Source: Tetranychus cinnabarinus (lineage: Eukaryota; Arthropoda; Arachnida; Trombidiformes; Tetranychidae). Taken from it: a DNA stretch of 64,000 nucleotides. Shown piece by piece: positions 41,301-53,441 of the stretch (position 1 is its first letter; every line of letters starts with the position of its first letter). The translations under genes and the position numbers were made by a program. Location: contig WHVY01000002.1 of NCBI GenBank assembly GCA_022266195.1, forward strand, positions 14,585,001-14,649,000, in the 5' to 3' direction. The notes beneath the pieces were generated by a model, which was given only the letters and a program-made list of their open reading frames with translations, made no database searches and had not been told where the DNA came from.

Positions 41301-44300
41301 TGGCATTCATCTTGTTTCTTGTAAAAGTAATCAAAAGACTGAAAATGGCGAAGGAAAGCGAAAATGGAATGAAGAACAGAAAATGTTGATATGTTTCAAT
41401 GTGCCGATTTTCAGGCTATTTTTATTGTCACAATGGAAGTTAATGAATTAGCAAATGGTTTGATATTTTTTGCGTTTTTCTTATCGTCTCTCAGCGTTCC
41501 AAAATTGCCGTCTATGTTCGTATGTGGGAGTTCATGACGCAACGTCCAAATGTTTTTGTGGACACTTATTCAGAGGGAATTCGTCGAGTGAGAGAATCAA
41601 AGGGAAAATATGCTTTTCTCATCGAGTCTACACAAAACGATTATGTAAATGAACGCCAGCCCTGTGATACAATGAAGGTTGGACGCAACTTGGATGCTAA
41701 AGGCTATGGTGTTGCAACGCCATTAGGATCACCTTTAAGGTAAACTCAAGCTTTTCAATGGTTTCATTTAAGGTTACATGAGCAGTCAGCTCTTCTAGAG
41801 TGTGAGAGTGAAAAATGCAAGTCGAGTTCTGTTCTTACATGAACTGCTAGTGAAATGCGCTGACGACTTTAAAAGTTTGTCTATAGACTAAGCTACTAGA
41901 GAAGTCACTCCTTCAAGTCAAAAGTGATGCATACTTTGAAAAGTCGTCTGAATACACATTGGATCGTTAATGAAAGTCCATAACTATGCAAGTTTCAATT
42001 CTTTCATCGAAAGAAAAGTTTGACATTTCTTTTACTTTTGCTGATTGGGTCGTTTTACTAGGATTATTGAGCAGCATAAACACTCTTTACTAATGAAAGA
42101 ACGTTTTGTGTTTCTCTTTGCGTTTCGAGCAAACGAAATTCACTCGTTAGAACCTCGACTGTCTACAAGCAACTTAAACAATAAACTCAATATGATGTTT
42201 GAGTTGGTTCCAATCACAGACAATAAACAAGTAACAGTTAGTAGCATTAGCCAGAAGAATCCTAATTTTTCAAAGAAAGCAATAAATTAAAATTTACTTG
42301 CTGTTTGAAACATTTTGAAGAAAGTCTGTATTTTGAAAATGAAAAGCTGTCCAAATACGTAATCTTTAGCAGACTGCTAAGGATTTTTCATCTGGACCAA
42401 TGAATGTTATTCTGTTATGCATTTCACTCCAAGTTTCAACAATCATGTTAATCTGGTAGAAAAGGGAGAAAAAGCAAATTTAATACAAAACTAGCCGAGA
42501 AACTGGAAACACAGGGAATGGAAAATAATTTATGAGTTTTCTTTCAGTGAACCTGTTGTTTACCTTCATGATTCAATGTTAAAAGGTTAAAGTAAATGTA
42601 ATAAAGTGAGGTAAAAACAAAGAGTTGGAAAAGAGTTGCTTGTTACATTATTTTCATCAGATTGATGAACAAACAAGTTTGGGTTCATTATTTTGCTTCC
42701 AGTAACAAACCTGGTCAAAACTGGGATTCAACTGATCTGTAAATTATTATTCAAATGATGCAAAGTTGCACAAGAATCTCATAATCACCGATAAAGTAAA
42801 CTGTTCAAAGTAGCGCCAGAAAAGAAGAGATGAAACAAAAAAGATTTCAACTAAACCAAACCAAATTTCAAGTTAACCGACTTTATGTTCAATTGTTTTC
42901 AGAGTTCGTCTCAATCTGGAAATATTAGCACTCAAGGAAAATGGAGATTTAACCAAATTGGAAAACAAATGGTGGTACGACAGGTCAGAGTGTAAAAGCA
43001 AAGACAGCAAGGTAAGTCACAGGTTGCAAGTAATTACTCTGATTACTCGAGGTAAAGTGTCATCATGAGAAAATGGCAAAAGAAAAAGTCAAATCAAATG
43101 AACTTTCTTTTAATGGGAATCGTTTAAATATTAACGGTCGACTCTATCAATAATTCATCTTGGATGGTCTAAGAAAAGGAACCAATTTGTTTTCATTTCC
43201 AACTTTTTTCTTCTTCTCCTCATTTCTCTTTTTGATTTGAGCTTCTTTTTTTATCATGCAAGTTATTAGATTCACAATTTTCATGTTTGGCTTGAAAAAT
43301 TTTCTTAACTTGGTTTAGATTAACTATTTATTTGATCATTCCAAGGGATTTGGTGAAAAAAAGAGTAAAGGTTAACATTTTTTTCTTCAACTTCTTCTTC
43401 TTCTTCTGACAATCAATGAAACATTTATTCATCTCGAAATGTTCTGACTATGTTTTCTTGCTTCTTGAATAGGTTAAGGTCATGATTATGGATACTGAGT
43501 TGATGGGTTTACAGGGAAAGGAAAGTTTGTTAAAAGTGAAATGCAAAACGGTTTTTCATGAAAATGTATTATTTTGATTAAATTTAAAGAAAAGCGACTT
43601 TTTAAAGATGTTCAATTTGAATGGCCGCATTTGATACACTTCATGTTGAGATTCATTTTGAGTTTATATTTGCTTCTATTGATTAATATTGAATAACTGT
43701 CTTTACTAATTCATCATGAAAATTGGTTGACATAGTAAATAGTTTTCTCATTTTCAGGCTCAGTTGATCATTTAATTACATGTTGCAATGAAAATTGTTG
43801 ACAGAAAACAATTTGATTAAAACTCTCAACTAGACTGAAACAGTTTCATCAAACTCTTGATCAGACTCTGAACCTACAAATTAATAATTCATCCTTTGCT
43901 GAAGGAACCAAATTAATAATTCTATTTGAATATTCCAAAAATCTCATTGACTGAGAAACAATTTCATCGAGATGCGGGTAAATTCATTTTACATCTTCTC
44001 ACAACTTTCAGGGAAAGGCTTCAAAGTATCCGATTAAAATGCCTTTACTTGAGTCAAGCTTTACCAGATCAACTCGAGATCTATTTGAAGTTAAAATCCA
44101 TGAAAACCGCTTCGAATGTAATTTTGCTTAGAAAACAAAGTTCCATCTTGAATTGACTTAAAAACTTTTCTTTGTGGTATGAATGAAAAGTGAAAGGTAA
44201 AACATGAGTAAACCTTTCACTTTTTAAATTTGCATTCGCAAAACCTCATAACGGGCAAATAAAAATGAAGACTAAACTTTTATTTCCATTTTTTTGCTCT

Positions 44301-46317
44301 TTTCTCTCCTTCTTTTTCCATTCACCTTATTCATGAACACAAAAGGAATCCAGTCAGAGTGAATTAACTTTGGGCAACGTTGCTGGATGTTTTTACATTT
44401 TGATCGGAGGTCTTTTACTTGCCATGTTGGTTGCTTTTGTTGAATTTTATTGGCAATCAAAAACAGAAGCAAACAGGAAAAAGGTAAACCATGAAACATC
44501 ATCAGAATAATGTTGTTATAACAATCAGTGTGAATAGTTTGCCTTCATCTTCTTTCCACTTTCACTTACCTTTCATCATCACCAACCATAATCAACATAA
44601 TTGTTGGACCCATCATCATCATCATCACCATCAATATCCTCTATAAACATATTGACTTGACACATTCTTAAGCAAAAAAAGCTCTTCTCAACATTTTTCA
44701 TTCAACATCTTTACCTTTATGGAAAAAAGCAAATCTGAATCTCTATGAATAATACTCATCACTGCTTTTGTTCATTGAATTTCCTTTTCAATATTTTCTC
44801 ACAAATTTCATCAAATTGTTGAACAAATAGTAACCGAAAAAAAACGTTAAATAAATCGTTCTCTTCTCATGAAATATCAACATTAGTTACCTGTTATTGA
44901 CACATCAAGAGTAAATAAGGGTTTCTAGTTCATTGCGACTTCTTATAATAATTGTAAAGTAAATAAAAATTACTTTTCAAATGAACATAAATCAATGACT
45001 GAACAAGTGAGAATTCATTGGAAATTGATATTCAATTGAACCTTTGCTTCTTATTCATTGCAATACAAAAGAAAAGTTGGCAAAAAAAAGTTCTTAAAGT
45101 TTATTTTCTATTCGAATTTCAGTTGAGAAAAAATTTGTTCTGCCAAAAGCAGGGGTCAACAGAGATAATGGAAGAATTGAACTCGAAAGTTTCACTCAAA
45201 GTTCACCTGTTCACTTTGATTTTGTTAATATTTTGTTAACATGATCATGAAATGTATTGAATCGCCGAAAGGAAGGGAAGAGTAAAAAAAGCAGAATAAA
45301 AATTATCGCCTGAAAGATTCACTTTTCCAGATTCGGAAAATTGTTCAATTTTCTATCAAAAGTTCTCAGTTTGACATGAAATTGGTGTAAACAGATATTC
45401 CATGTTTATTAGTTGAAGCAAAGGCAAAAATGTAATAACAGATAAAATGGATAAACAAAAAAATGTTTATCCAAAAATAGTAAAAGTATTACAATGTTGA
45501 CTTTGTTTCTTGTTGTTCATCTTCTTACGAAACCATTTACTGAATATCATGAAATTTTCTCTCAGAAAAGAAGAAAAAGAAGGAAAAATTTTGATTCTCA
45601 TGAAAAGAAAAAGTTATTGCTTTTTTTATTCTTCTTCATGTAGCTCAAGGGAGTTTTCCAGTTTCACTCCCAGTTAAAATGGGATATCAATTTTTCTTCG
45701 ACTTTTACCTTTTTTTGGATAATTTGTGTTCAAAGTTAATGAGTAAATTGATTTAAAGTTTCATCTGCTTTTCCAGTCACAATTATTTACGAATTTTTCC
45801 ATCAATTATTTGCTTTCTTCAGCAAATTGAGCACGTTCATCTTCTATTCATTTATTTACAGGTAAAATTGGTTAATGACATTTCCACAGCAAATGTCATT
45901 ACGATCGTTTTCAAAGTTAATAATTCAGTTTTGCTTTCATTTGAAAAGATTTACAAAAATGAAGTTTTGGCAAATTCAACTTTTGATGAAACTTTGAAGC
46001 TTTAATTGAATGAGTTTACTGAATGTGTCAATCAATGTTATAAGATCCGGTCAGATGAAGTTGTTTTCAGTGTTCAAATGTTTTTCATTTTGTTCATTAT
46101 CATTCAAATGAATTTTTTATTCAACAAAAGTGTTAATTTCTGCATCTTTTCCTTTACAGATCTCGTTGTATCAGGCAATGAAGACCAATGTTAAAATATC
46201 AATAACTGGAGCTCCTTACTTTGAGAGGGTAAATTGATTTACGATTTTTCATGTTAATTCTTGTTTTACTAATTGATGTTTTTGTCTTTTTTTGACGCTC
46301 AGATGCTGAATAAATAA
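20214..46317 (+). CDS. AMPA-type ionotropic glutamate receptor subunit (GluRI/GRIA family)
   Basis: Seventeen phase-consistent exons encode about 891 residues: 20214-20304, 20570-20722, 20938-21032, 21099-21252, 32488-32738, 33069-33233, 33307-33507, 33680-33787, 33907-34017, 34092-34307, 34641-34996, 36928-37126, 41495-41739, 42903-43011, 44346-44483, 46160-46228, 46303-46317. The order is signal peptide (about 1-23), amino-terminal domain (to about 430), S1, TM1 (about 570-590), pore loop, TM3 with SYTANLAAF (655-663), S2, and TM4 (about 833-853). Glutamate-binding residues are present: Pro523, Thr525, Arg530 and Glu744. SIMIKKPAKKNPGIFSFMNP and CDTMKVGRN are AMPA-type signatures rather than kainate. 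The Q/R site is Gln626, and the following motif is MQQSC instead of MQQGC. The product is a postsynaptic cation channel subunit. The last exon is uncertain: reading through its donor adds only VN and a stop at 46235-46237. Confidence 0.95.
21253..32487 (+). other. Intron 4 of the glutamate receptor, 11.2 kb
   Basis: The intron separates exon 4 (ending LYLNDDG, phase 1) from exon 5 (starting LSKLQQIL). The protein is continuous across it, as in other AMPA/kainate subunits, so no coding exon is missing. Many short open frames on both strands look like chance ORFs in AT-rich DNA. A (CT)n microsatellite lies at about 23411-23433 and a (CTT)n run at about 29910-29930. I recognise no nested gene. 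Confidence 0.7.
23411..23433. repeat. (CT)n microsatellite
   Basis: A perfect CT dinucleotide run of about ten units lies within intron 4 of the glutamate receptor gene. Confidence 0.9.
34997..36927 (+). other. Intron 11 of the glutamate receptor, 1.9 kb
   Basis: This phase-2 intron splits the Arg codon just after the pore loop (CP|R634). I see no further coding sequence. A purine-rich GA tract lies near 36100-36125. Confidence 0.7.
37127..41494 (+). other. Intron 12 of the glutamate receptor, 4.4 kb
   Basis: This phase-0 intron lies between EFFK and RSKIAVY in the S2 ligand-binding half. ORFs inside it, such as 40375-40806, have no recognisable domain and low-complexity composition. I regard them as chance. 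Confidence 0.6.
41740..44345 (+). other. Introns 13 and 14 of the glutamate receptor, flanking the flip/flop-position exon
   Basis: Exon 14 (42903-43011) encodes the segment that corresponds to the vertebrate flip/flop module, ending in KWWYDRSEC. I looked for a second mutually exclusive copy containing a KWW-type motif in 41740-42902 and 43012-44345 and did not see one. Confidence 0.5.
46229..46302 (+). other. Terminal 74-bp intron of the glutamate receptor with in-frame read-through alternative
   Basis: The sequence starts GTAAATTG, has an ACTAAT branch-like element and a T-rich tract, and ends CGCTCAG, so it looks like a genuine intron. Splicing yields a C-terminus FER-MLNK. Retention yields FER-VN and a stop at 46235-46237. 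AATAAA motifs at 46309-46318 overlap the stop codon, and another at 46470-46475 is a more plausible poly(A) signal. Confidence 0.6.
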
Positions 46318-47739
46318 ATGGTTGATTTGGATCAATTTTGATGGATTGGTGAAGTTGACTAATCACTGTTTCAATGTAAATGATTGTGTGTTCAATCTAT
46401 GCAAACTCAATGTAAATCAAGGCTGTTTTACAAGGCAATAACTTTGAATAACAAAAATTATCACTTTTTAATAAACACATTTCAATGTTTTAAAAGTTAA
46501 TCATTGCACTGAAGATTTTATTTCGACACTGAAAATGTCAAATCAGGGAAAGAACCATCAGGTGATTTAGAAATGAACAATTCAATCTTAACCTGTTTCT
46601 ATCCATAAATGTGATCTCCTTATTGCTCTTGATTTATTAACAGAAATTTATTAACACAGTTATCGTAATTCATCAAAGTTATTAACAGATTGAACAACGA
46701 GTCGCGAGTTTTTTCATCCCATTTCAATCCAAGATGATGTCATGAACTAATTTTGGTTTAACCAGATTTAACCATTTAGCTTAATTGTGATGTGTTCCCA
46801 GTAAAATGTTAGAATCAACTTAATCATTATCACAACCGTGACTAGTTGCTTCAGGTTCCACCAATTACTTGTTACATGCTAAATAATCCGTTCGATATTC
46901 AACTGTGATTAAACCTGAAAAATTTTAACCTCAAGTCTTTGAAAACATAAAACTGTGCAAAATTAATAACACAATTTACGGTTACTTCAATACAGTTTAA
47001 TCTCATGCAATTAAACAGCTATTTCAGACTGATTCACATAAATAACAAGAATGTGGAAAACTTCAATTTTTATTCCGAATTGAAAGAATCGTCTAAACTC
47101 TGAGACTTGAGGAATCCCCAAGAATAACCATTCTATTGAAGATCAAGTTTGACTAGCAATTGTCTCATTGATTAGCATCTTATTTTATTGTAGCGATGGC
47201 TGATGGAAACACAAAATAGATAAATTGATCAAGATTCAGATCTAATTACACAATAAAATGGCTCTAATTATTGTTACTTTCATTGGGACAATTAACCATC
47301 AATTTACAATCATATGTTTAGATGAGCATCCAAGGTAACAAATGTAATAACATTAAAGTATGAAAAATTCATTTGATTGATTTGATCCAATTAACATCTT
47401 TAATGACTCAATGGTAATTGAAGATCGTTTTAACAATATTTTTGTTATTTTTGCTATTAATTGTTATATTGTTATATTTAATATTACCATTAAATTGTCT
47501 ATTAGAAGCAATAATTTTCTCAAATTGTCTTGGCAACTCTTCTTGATCACAATTTGTTCATTTAAAGATTGATAGTTGATAGTCTGTTAAGAAAATGTAT
47601 TTATATTGTTTGACTTGATTAATTCAATAGTGACTGTGGTCATTTGGTTCTGTCAGTTGCTTTGGATAATTAATTTAAACTCTTTAAATGAATTGACTTT
47701 TCTCATTGTTGCTTTATTCTGACTTGGAGTTAGTTAAAG
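46318..47739. other. Intergenic between glutamate receptor and peroxidase
   Basis: I see AT-rich sequence without a supported gene. A TCAGTTG initiator-like motif at about 47655 is a possible start site for the peroxidase, but no TATA box stands at the right distance. Confidence 0.4.
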
Positions 47740-50621
47740 ATGATTGCTTCCAAATCAATTGGGTTAACTTTAATTTTCACATTAATTACTGTTGTTCAGT
47801 CAGGTTCGGTTAATGTTAAATCTCAGTGTCCAAAAGGTACAGTTTGTTCATTGTACTCAGACTGCCATTCAACCGATAGTGATGAAGATTTGGAGGATTT
47901 TTGTACCTTGGATGGTCGTCTAGGATTGTGTTGTCCAGTCAAAGATGATTGTGGCAAGTATAAATTATGTTAATTTTAAACAGTTAAACATTAATGTCTT
48001 TGAAATCAGATTTAGTTTATTTGAAAAGCTTAACGAAAATTAATCTCAATTTTATTAGAGATTAGTAATGCATTCTGTAGATGGAGTTACTTTTGTTGGT
48101 TGATTGCTTCTTGCTAAGAGTTGAAATTTGATTGTTTCCATTTTCTCAAATTTAACGTTGAATTAATCTTTTTTTATAATAGTTGATGTCTATCCTGGTT
48201 CTAAATCAGTGCTTGCATCAATTTATCAGGACGATAGTTCACATTTGTCAAAGCCATTACTTTCGAATGAAGATCTTGGATCTGTTTTGGAAGAAGCTCA
48301 ATTAAACAGCGATCAAATTGTTGCTTTGATCAGTAAAATATCAGCTGACCATGAATCAAAGCGTGTAAAAAGACAAGCTGAAAATGGTAAGGAAAAGAGT
48401 CGAGAGGAAATTTATCAACGCAATCTTGGAATCGTTCCTAATCTCAGTGATGCTGGGTCATCTAAGGAAGCTCTTTATAATCAACAGTTGACTCTAAGTT
48501 TATCCAAAAAGTAAGTCTATCAATATGAATGTTGTATCTTAAAAATGTTTTCTTGCTATTAATTTTTTTTTCCAATCTTTTGCATTATTAGACTGGGCCT
48601 GAAGACACCAAAACAAGTTGATACTCTCAAATCGATCCAGATAATTGAACCAGACAAGTGCAGCAACAACATCACGTGTGATCAATATGCCAAGTATCGT
48701 CCTATTGATGGCTCATGTAACAATCTTGATAATCCTTACTGGGGTAAAGTATTGACACCTTATGCTCGAGTTTTACTACCACAGTATGACGATTCTGTTG
48801 ATGCACCCAAATTAAGTGGACCTTCTGGTAAAACTCTTCCTTTGGCTCGATATGTGTCAAACACATTATTCAAAGATAGACCAATGACGCATCACAACTT
48901 GGATACATTGGCTCTAGCTTATGGTCAATTTCTTGATCATGATTTAACTCAAGTTGTGGGTTCAACTTTACCCAACGGTGGAGCAATCACGTGTTGCGAT
49001 TCTTCTAATAATGTATTGGACGCTAAATCTCTTCACCCAGCATGTTTCCCAATTATTATACCAGAAACCGATCCATTTTATTCTCAATATAATGTGACAT
49101 GTTTGAATTTTGCTCGAACTGCATTTGGTTTACCAGAAAACTGTGTTCTCGGTCCACGTACTCAAATCAACAACTTAACCCCATGGGTTGATGCTTCAAT
49201 TGTATATGGCTCTAATCTTGAAACCTCAAAAAAGTTGAGAGCTTTTACTGGTGGTCAACTAGCTCATCAAACTGTCAGCTCTGGACAAATCTTGCCGCCT
49301 CAGAATGATATTTGTAACAATAACACTGCATGTCTTGAGGGTGCTGACTCCAGAGTCAATCAACAACCGGGTTTAATGGCAACGCATATCACTTGGTTAC
49401 GAGAACATAACAGAATTGCTAAAGAATTAGAAAAATTGAATCCCGCCTGGAGTGATGAAGAAATTTTTCAAGAAGCCAGGAGAATCGTGATTGCTGAATT
49501 CCAACAAGTTACTTACAATGAATTTTTACCTCTAATTATTGGTAAGTGTGTAGATCATAAACTTATTTTAGTTTTAAAGTCATGTCAAATCAATATTGTA
49601 CAATTATTCACAAATTTATTTTATGAATCTTTGCTCATAATTTACAGGCTCTGACTTGATGAAAAAGTATGACCTTTACTCTCTTGAGTCCGGCTTCAAT
49701 GAATATTATGATCCGAATTTGTCACCTGCTATTATTCAAGAGTTTGCCACAGCTGCTTTCAGATTGCATACACTGATTCCAGGCTTCATCGAGCTGAGAG
49801 ATAGTAGCATGAAAGTAACAAGAAACACATCATTAACTAAACTGTATTATAATCCATCGGTATTTTATGAAAAACCATCCGTCTTCCAGTCCATTATTAA
49901 TGGATTATTAAGTCAACCCGTTTGTCCAGCAGATAATATAATTACGGAGGCAATAACAAACCATCTCTTTCCTCCTGGAACTCATGGGTCAGATGAACCC
50001 TGGGGATTTGATTTGGTGAGCATCGATATTCAAAGAGGTCGTGATCATGGCTTAGCTGGTTATAATGAATGGAGAGAAGCTTGTGGTTTCAAGACAGCCA
50101 AAAATTTTTCTGATCTATCCGAGTTCTTTTACCCTGAAAGTTTACCCTTGGTTGAAAAATTATACACATCTGTTGATGACATTGATTTAGTTGTTGGCCT
50201 GAATCTTGAACCTCGACCTGAAGGTCAAAATGTTGGACCCACAGCGGCTTGTATCATTACTGAAACTTTTAGAAGACTCAAATTTTCGGATCGATTTTGG
50301 TTTGAAAATGCTGGTCAACCATCTTCCTTTGATTTAAGTAAGCTGGAATTGCCTTTAATGCTTAACCACTCATTCAATATTCAATTTACTGATTTTTTAA
50401 TTTTTTCTCTTTTTTCAGGTCAACTCAATTCAATTCGCAACGTGACTTATGCTCGTATTCATTGTGACAATAATGAAATAGAGTTTGTCCAAGAAAATGC
50501 CTTTCTTCAACCATCCGATTCTAATCCTCGTATCTCATGTTCACAATTAAGCTCAAAAGGTGTTGATCTATCACTTTGGAAACGCGAAGCCCTCGGTACA
50601 TACGGTGCATCACTTATTTAA
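47740..50621 (+). CDS. Secreted animal heme peroxidase with N-terminal clip-like domain (peroxinectin/chorion-peroxidase type)
   Basis: Five exons give 794 residues: 47740-47953, 48183-48510, 48592-49541, 49648-50337 and 50419-50621. A signal peptide (about 1-22) is followed by a six-cysteine clip-like domain (about 29-71), a propeptide ending at the furin-type site RVKR (132-135), and then the peroxidase domain. Visible catalytic features are the distal motif QFLDHD, with Gln293, Asp296, His297 and Ca-ligand Asp298, then WLREHNR, the proximal heme ligand His538 in AFRLHTLIPG, and IQRGRDHGL. All key residues are intact, so an active secreted enzyme using hydrogen peroxide is expected, for example in cuticle or eggshell cross-linking or immunity. 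Which of these roles applies is inference. Intron 1 uses a GC donor. Intron 4 is 81 bp and in frame without a stop. Confidence 0.93.
47954..48182 (+). other. GC-AG intron in the peroxidase gene
   Basis: The donor is G|GCAAGT and the acceptor is ATAATAG. Phase proves the choice. Cutting at 47953 joins KDDC to VDVYPG in frame, whereas the nearby GT (47958) would create an immediate stop after joining. The sequence otherwise matches the strong GC-donor consensus. Confidence 0.85.
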
Positions 50622-50662
50622 AAAGACTGTGAAATTTAAACAAATAATATTTTCTTCCAAAG

Positions 50663-50728
50663 TTCAACAATCGTCTCAAAAAGTAATATTTAATATTGTA
50701 AATGATTTCGAGTGAGACGATGGTTGAA
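50663..50728 (+). other. Stem-loop in the presumed peroxidase 3' UTR
   Basis: TTCAACAATCGTCTCA at 50663-50678 pairs with TGAGACGATGGTTGAA at 50713-50728: 16 bp with one mismatch and a 34-nt loop. It starts 41 nt after the stop codon. It could be a UTR structure or a remnant of a small inverted-repeat element. Confidence 0.6.
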
Positions 50729-51249
50729 TCAAATAATTTAATCCATTAATATATAAACCAATTTGATTGCATTTAACATCTAAACGTGATTCATTTAAAG
50801 CCAATATCAATAATATTTAAATTAAACAAAATATGTATCGACCGACAAAAGATTTGAGACAAAAAAGTCTAAGCAATTACTGAAGGGAAAAAATCCGGTT
50901 TCTTTCAATTTTGTTTTTTGTTAATTTAGTTCGATATTTAAAGATGCCATATTTTATCATTTATAACTATGAGAATTTGTTGGCAAATTCAGGTTCTATA
51001 CCAAGCTAATATTTTAGCTCGTAGTTGAGCTGAAATTGCGTAAAATTAAAGATCCACAAAATGAAAAATTAATTTTTTTAGTTTTGATTAGCATCGATTT
51101 TGTGATGATAGTTAATGGTGTAAAGCAAAATGAAAGTCAAACTCACGTAACACTGGTTAACTTAAGCCTTTCATCGGTCTCAATATTCACGATTCAATCA
51201 ATCATTTCGAAAATGTAAAAATCAGAATTTTCTGGGTGACAACGTGAAT
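50729..51249. other. Intergenic after the peroxidase
   Basis: I see no gene. The ORF at 51036-51218 lacks support. The region ends where the left arm of the large inverted repeat begins. Confidence 0.4.
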
Positions 51250-52088
51250 AATGTACAATTGAAAATGCTACCTTACACATTGTCTAATCTTTAAATCAAT
51301 CGTTAATTTCATAAAATGATTATGATGAAGAAAAAGTAATCAATTTTAGTGAGCAAATTTTATTAGCTTTTTTATCGTCAAATTAATCAGGTAAGAAAAG
51401 AAGCATTTTTTTATCTTCTTCTTCTCTCTTCTTCTTCTCTCCTCTCCTCTCCTCTCCCTTGCTCAATGAAATATCATCCTTTTTTATACACATACAAATG
51501 TACAGAAACACTGACTAACATACATTCAGTATATCATTAACCATGTCAAATGAGAAAGTATCAGAAGGAAAAATGAAATCTTGATGAAAAGGATTGACTT
51601 AAGAGTAAATCTGATTGCTTTAAAGTCGTATTTTTTTACAACTTGTGAAACAACTTTTGTCCAAAATGGCCAGAGATGGTTAAATGATCAGATGATATCA
51701 TTGGATTACATTCAAATGAATGACTTCAAATGTATATTAATATATATTTAATATAAAAAAGTCAGACAAAGTCACTTAATTATAATAAAATCTCATATTG
51801 AGCCTCTCAAAATACATGTGAATATACAATATGATGAATTGCTAATAAACAGTTAACTCAAATTTAATGTAAAATATTTCATATTAAGTTAGCTGTATTA
51901 AGAAACGCATAATAATAATTGTAATGACAATAGCAAGTAATACTTATGATTTACGTTAACCAATAAAGTTTATTAATTTTATCTTCAATTGATGATCACT
52001 TGGTACTAAAGGTAATATCTTTTTGAATAAATTAACGTTAAAACTAAAGTCAATTAGTTAATACTTAATAGTCTAGTCTTGGAAGTCA
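51250..52088 (+). repeat. Left arm of a long inverted repeat (about 0.84 kb)
   Basis: The arm is the reverse complement of 57159-57982. Long blocks match exactly, for example the 90 bp from CAATAAAGTTTATT (51961) to AAGTCAATTAG (about 52055). Elsewhere only scattered substitutions and 1-4 base indels occur, so by eye identity is around 95% or higher. The arm includes a CT/CTT-rich tract (51413-51466) that appears as its GA-rich mirror at 57780-57828, with a different repeat count. No ORF is evident inside. Similarity stops abruptly at both ends. Confidence 0.97.
51413..51466. repeat. Pyrimidine (CTT/CCTCT) simple-sequence tract
   Basis: This imperfect CTT and CCTCT tract lies inside the left inverted-repeat arm. 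The complementary tract in the other arm has diverged in length and unit composition, as expected for a microsatellite evolving after duplication. Confidence 0.9.
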
Positions 52089-53441
52089 ATAAAGCCATGT
52101 ATTTAGTATTCATCACCATTCTGATTTCAGGTTGTGAAGCGACATTTAAAATACAGACGAAGAAGAAAAAAATCTTACAATTAAAAGCTTTGAAAGTTGA
52201 AAGTTGCCTTCAAAGTGAATCTTTGTAAATTAAAGGTTATTTAATAAACCATTTTACAATCCATTGATCAATTTGGTGGAAAAGATAAATCATTGAGCCA
52301 ATTAGTAAAGATTTTATGAATTACTGCATCTTGTGCCGTTCATTAAAGGCCCACAGTTTTCAGTTAAAATGTCTCTTTTACCTGTTTTTCATCTTGTTAA
52401 ATGTACCATAATTATCATCATTTGAAATGATGATGAAGCTGGTTAAGGGTTTACTTTGGAAGGACAAGTAAAGCGAATGTTGATTAAACAAGAATCAAGT
52501 GAAACAGATGTAACCATACACGGTACACCTTGGTGGGAGTCGTGAAATTGAGTAAATCATGGTTCAGATATGATGAGAAAAAAATCGGGGTAAAAGAAGG
52601 GATTCAAAGAGTTTAAGGAGCAACCCTGAAGATAGTTAAAAACTGATAAGATTTTGATATGGACAGAGGGAAACAGATTTTAAAATGAAGATAGGAGGGT
52701 TTGTTCAGGTGGGTTATGGGAGTTGGAAAGGGGTTTGTGGTTTGGCTTACCAGAGAGAAAGAAAGAGACTCATGATTATGTTGCTTATGGTGATGATGAT
52801 GATGATGACGATGATGATGAGGAGAGCCTTCAAATGTGAAATGTCCTAAAGGTGTAAACGAAGTGAATATTAGTCTGAATACATGGAATCACGTTAATTC
52901 AGAAGATGTTTGTACCTGGTTTTGTATATTTCAATAAACGACTCTTCTCTTCTCATTTGTGAATAACTCTTTTCATTTGTTGCCTGTTCATTGTTGACTA
53001 ATTTTCTTCTTCTTCTTCTAATTAATATATTTAACCTTCTTGATTAAATCTTCATCATTATTTACCTTTTTTTTCATTGATATACTTATTGGTCTTGAAT
53101 TTATCAAAATATTCACAGAAAGAGAGAAATAGAGAGACAGAGAAATATCAATACAAGGTTTCACTTGATTTTTAAATCTGCTTCATTTTGCTTCAACTCT
53201 TTCGTTTCACATTCAATGGTTATATATTTTTTTGTCATCGCCATTGACTTTTTAACTGGTTTACTTTAATGTTCAATATTTCCTTCATTCAATTGTATTA
53301 TTCCTGTTGATCATTCAATTTCAATTTTAATCAATATCAACCGTTTGATTTACACATCTACGCATTTACCTTCATTGGATAATATTGATAATAGTTCTTA
53401 CATTGTTCACCTTTTTATTGTCATCTTCAAATCTATTAAAC
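52089..53441. other. Interval between left arm and CAP gene
   Basis: No gene is recognised. A (GAT)n trinucleotide run lies at about 52788-52823, and 52540-52760 is unusually G-rich for this window. The CAP gene promoter should lie in the last few hundred bases, but I see no clear TATA box. Confidence 0.4.
52788..52823. repeat. (GAT)n microsatellite
   Basis: An almost perfect GAT/ATG trinucleotide run of about twelve units, interrupted by one GAC. Confidence 0.9.

Noticed and set aside
41740..42902. A second flip/flop exon
   Set aside because: No alternative KWW-containing segment with splice sites was seen. The ORF at 42045-42290 has no receptor similarity.
20214..46317. Kainate-type assignment for the glutamate receptor
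   Set aside because: SIMIKKP, GVATPLGSPLR, CDTMKVGRN and the sequence before TM4 match AMPA-type arthropod subunits better than kainate ones.
51250..52088. Left inverted-repeat arm as a solo LTR (TG...CA with ATAA flanks)
   Set aside because: The flanks are AT-rich and only 4 bp, the right arm lacks matching flanks and the TG end, and no other retroelement features are present. Kept only as a possibility.
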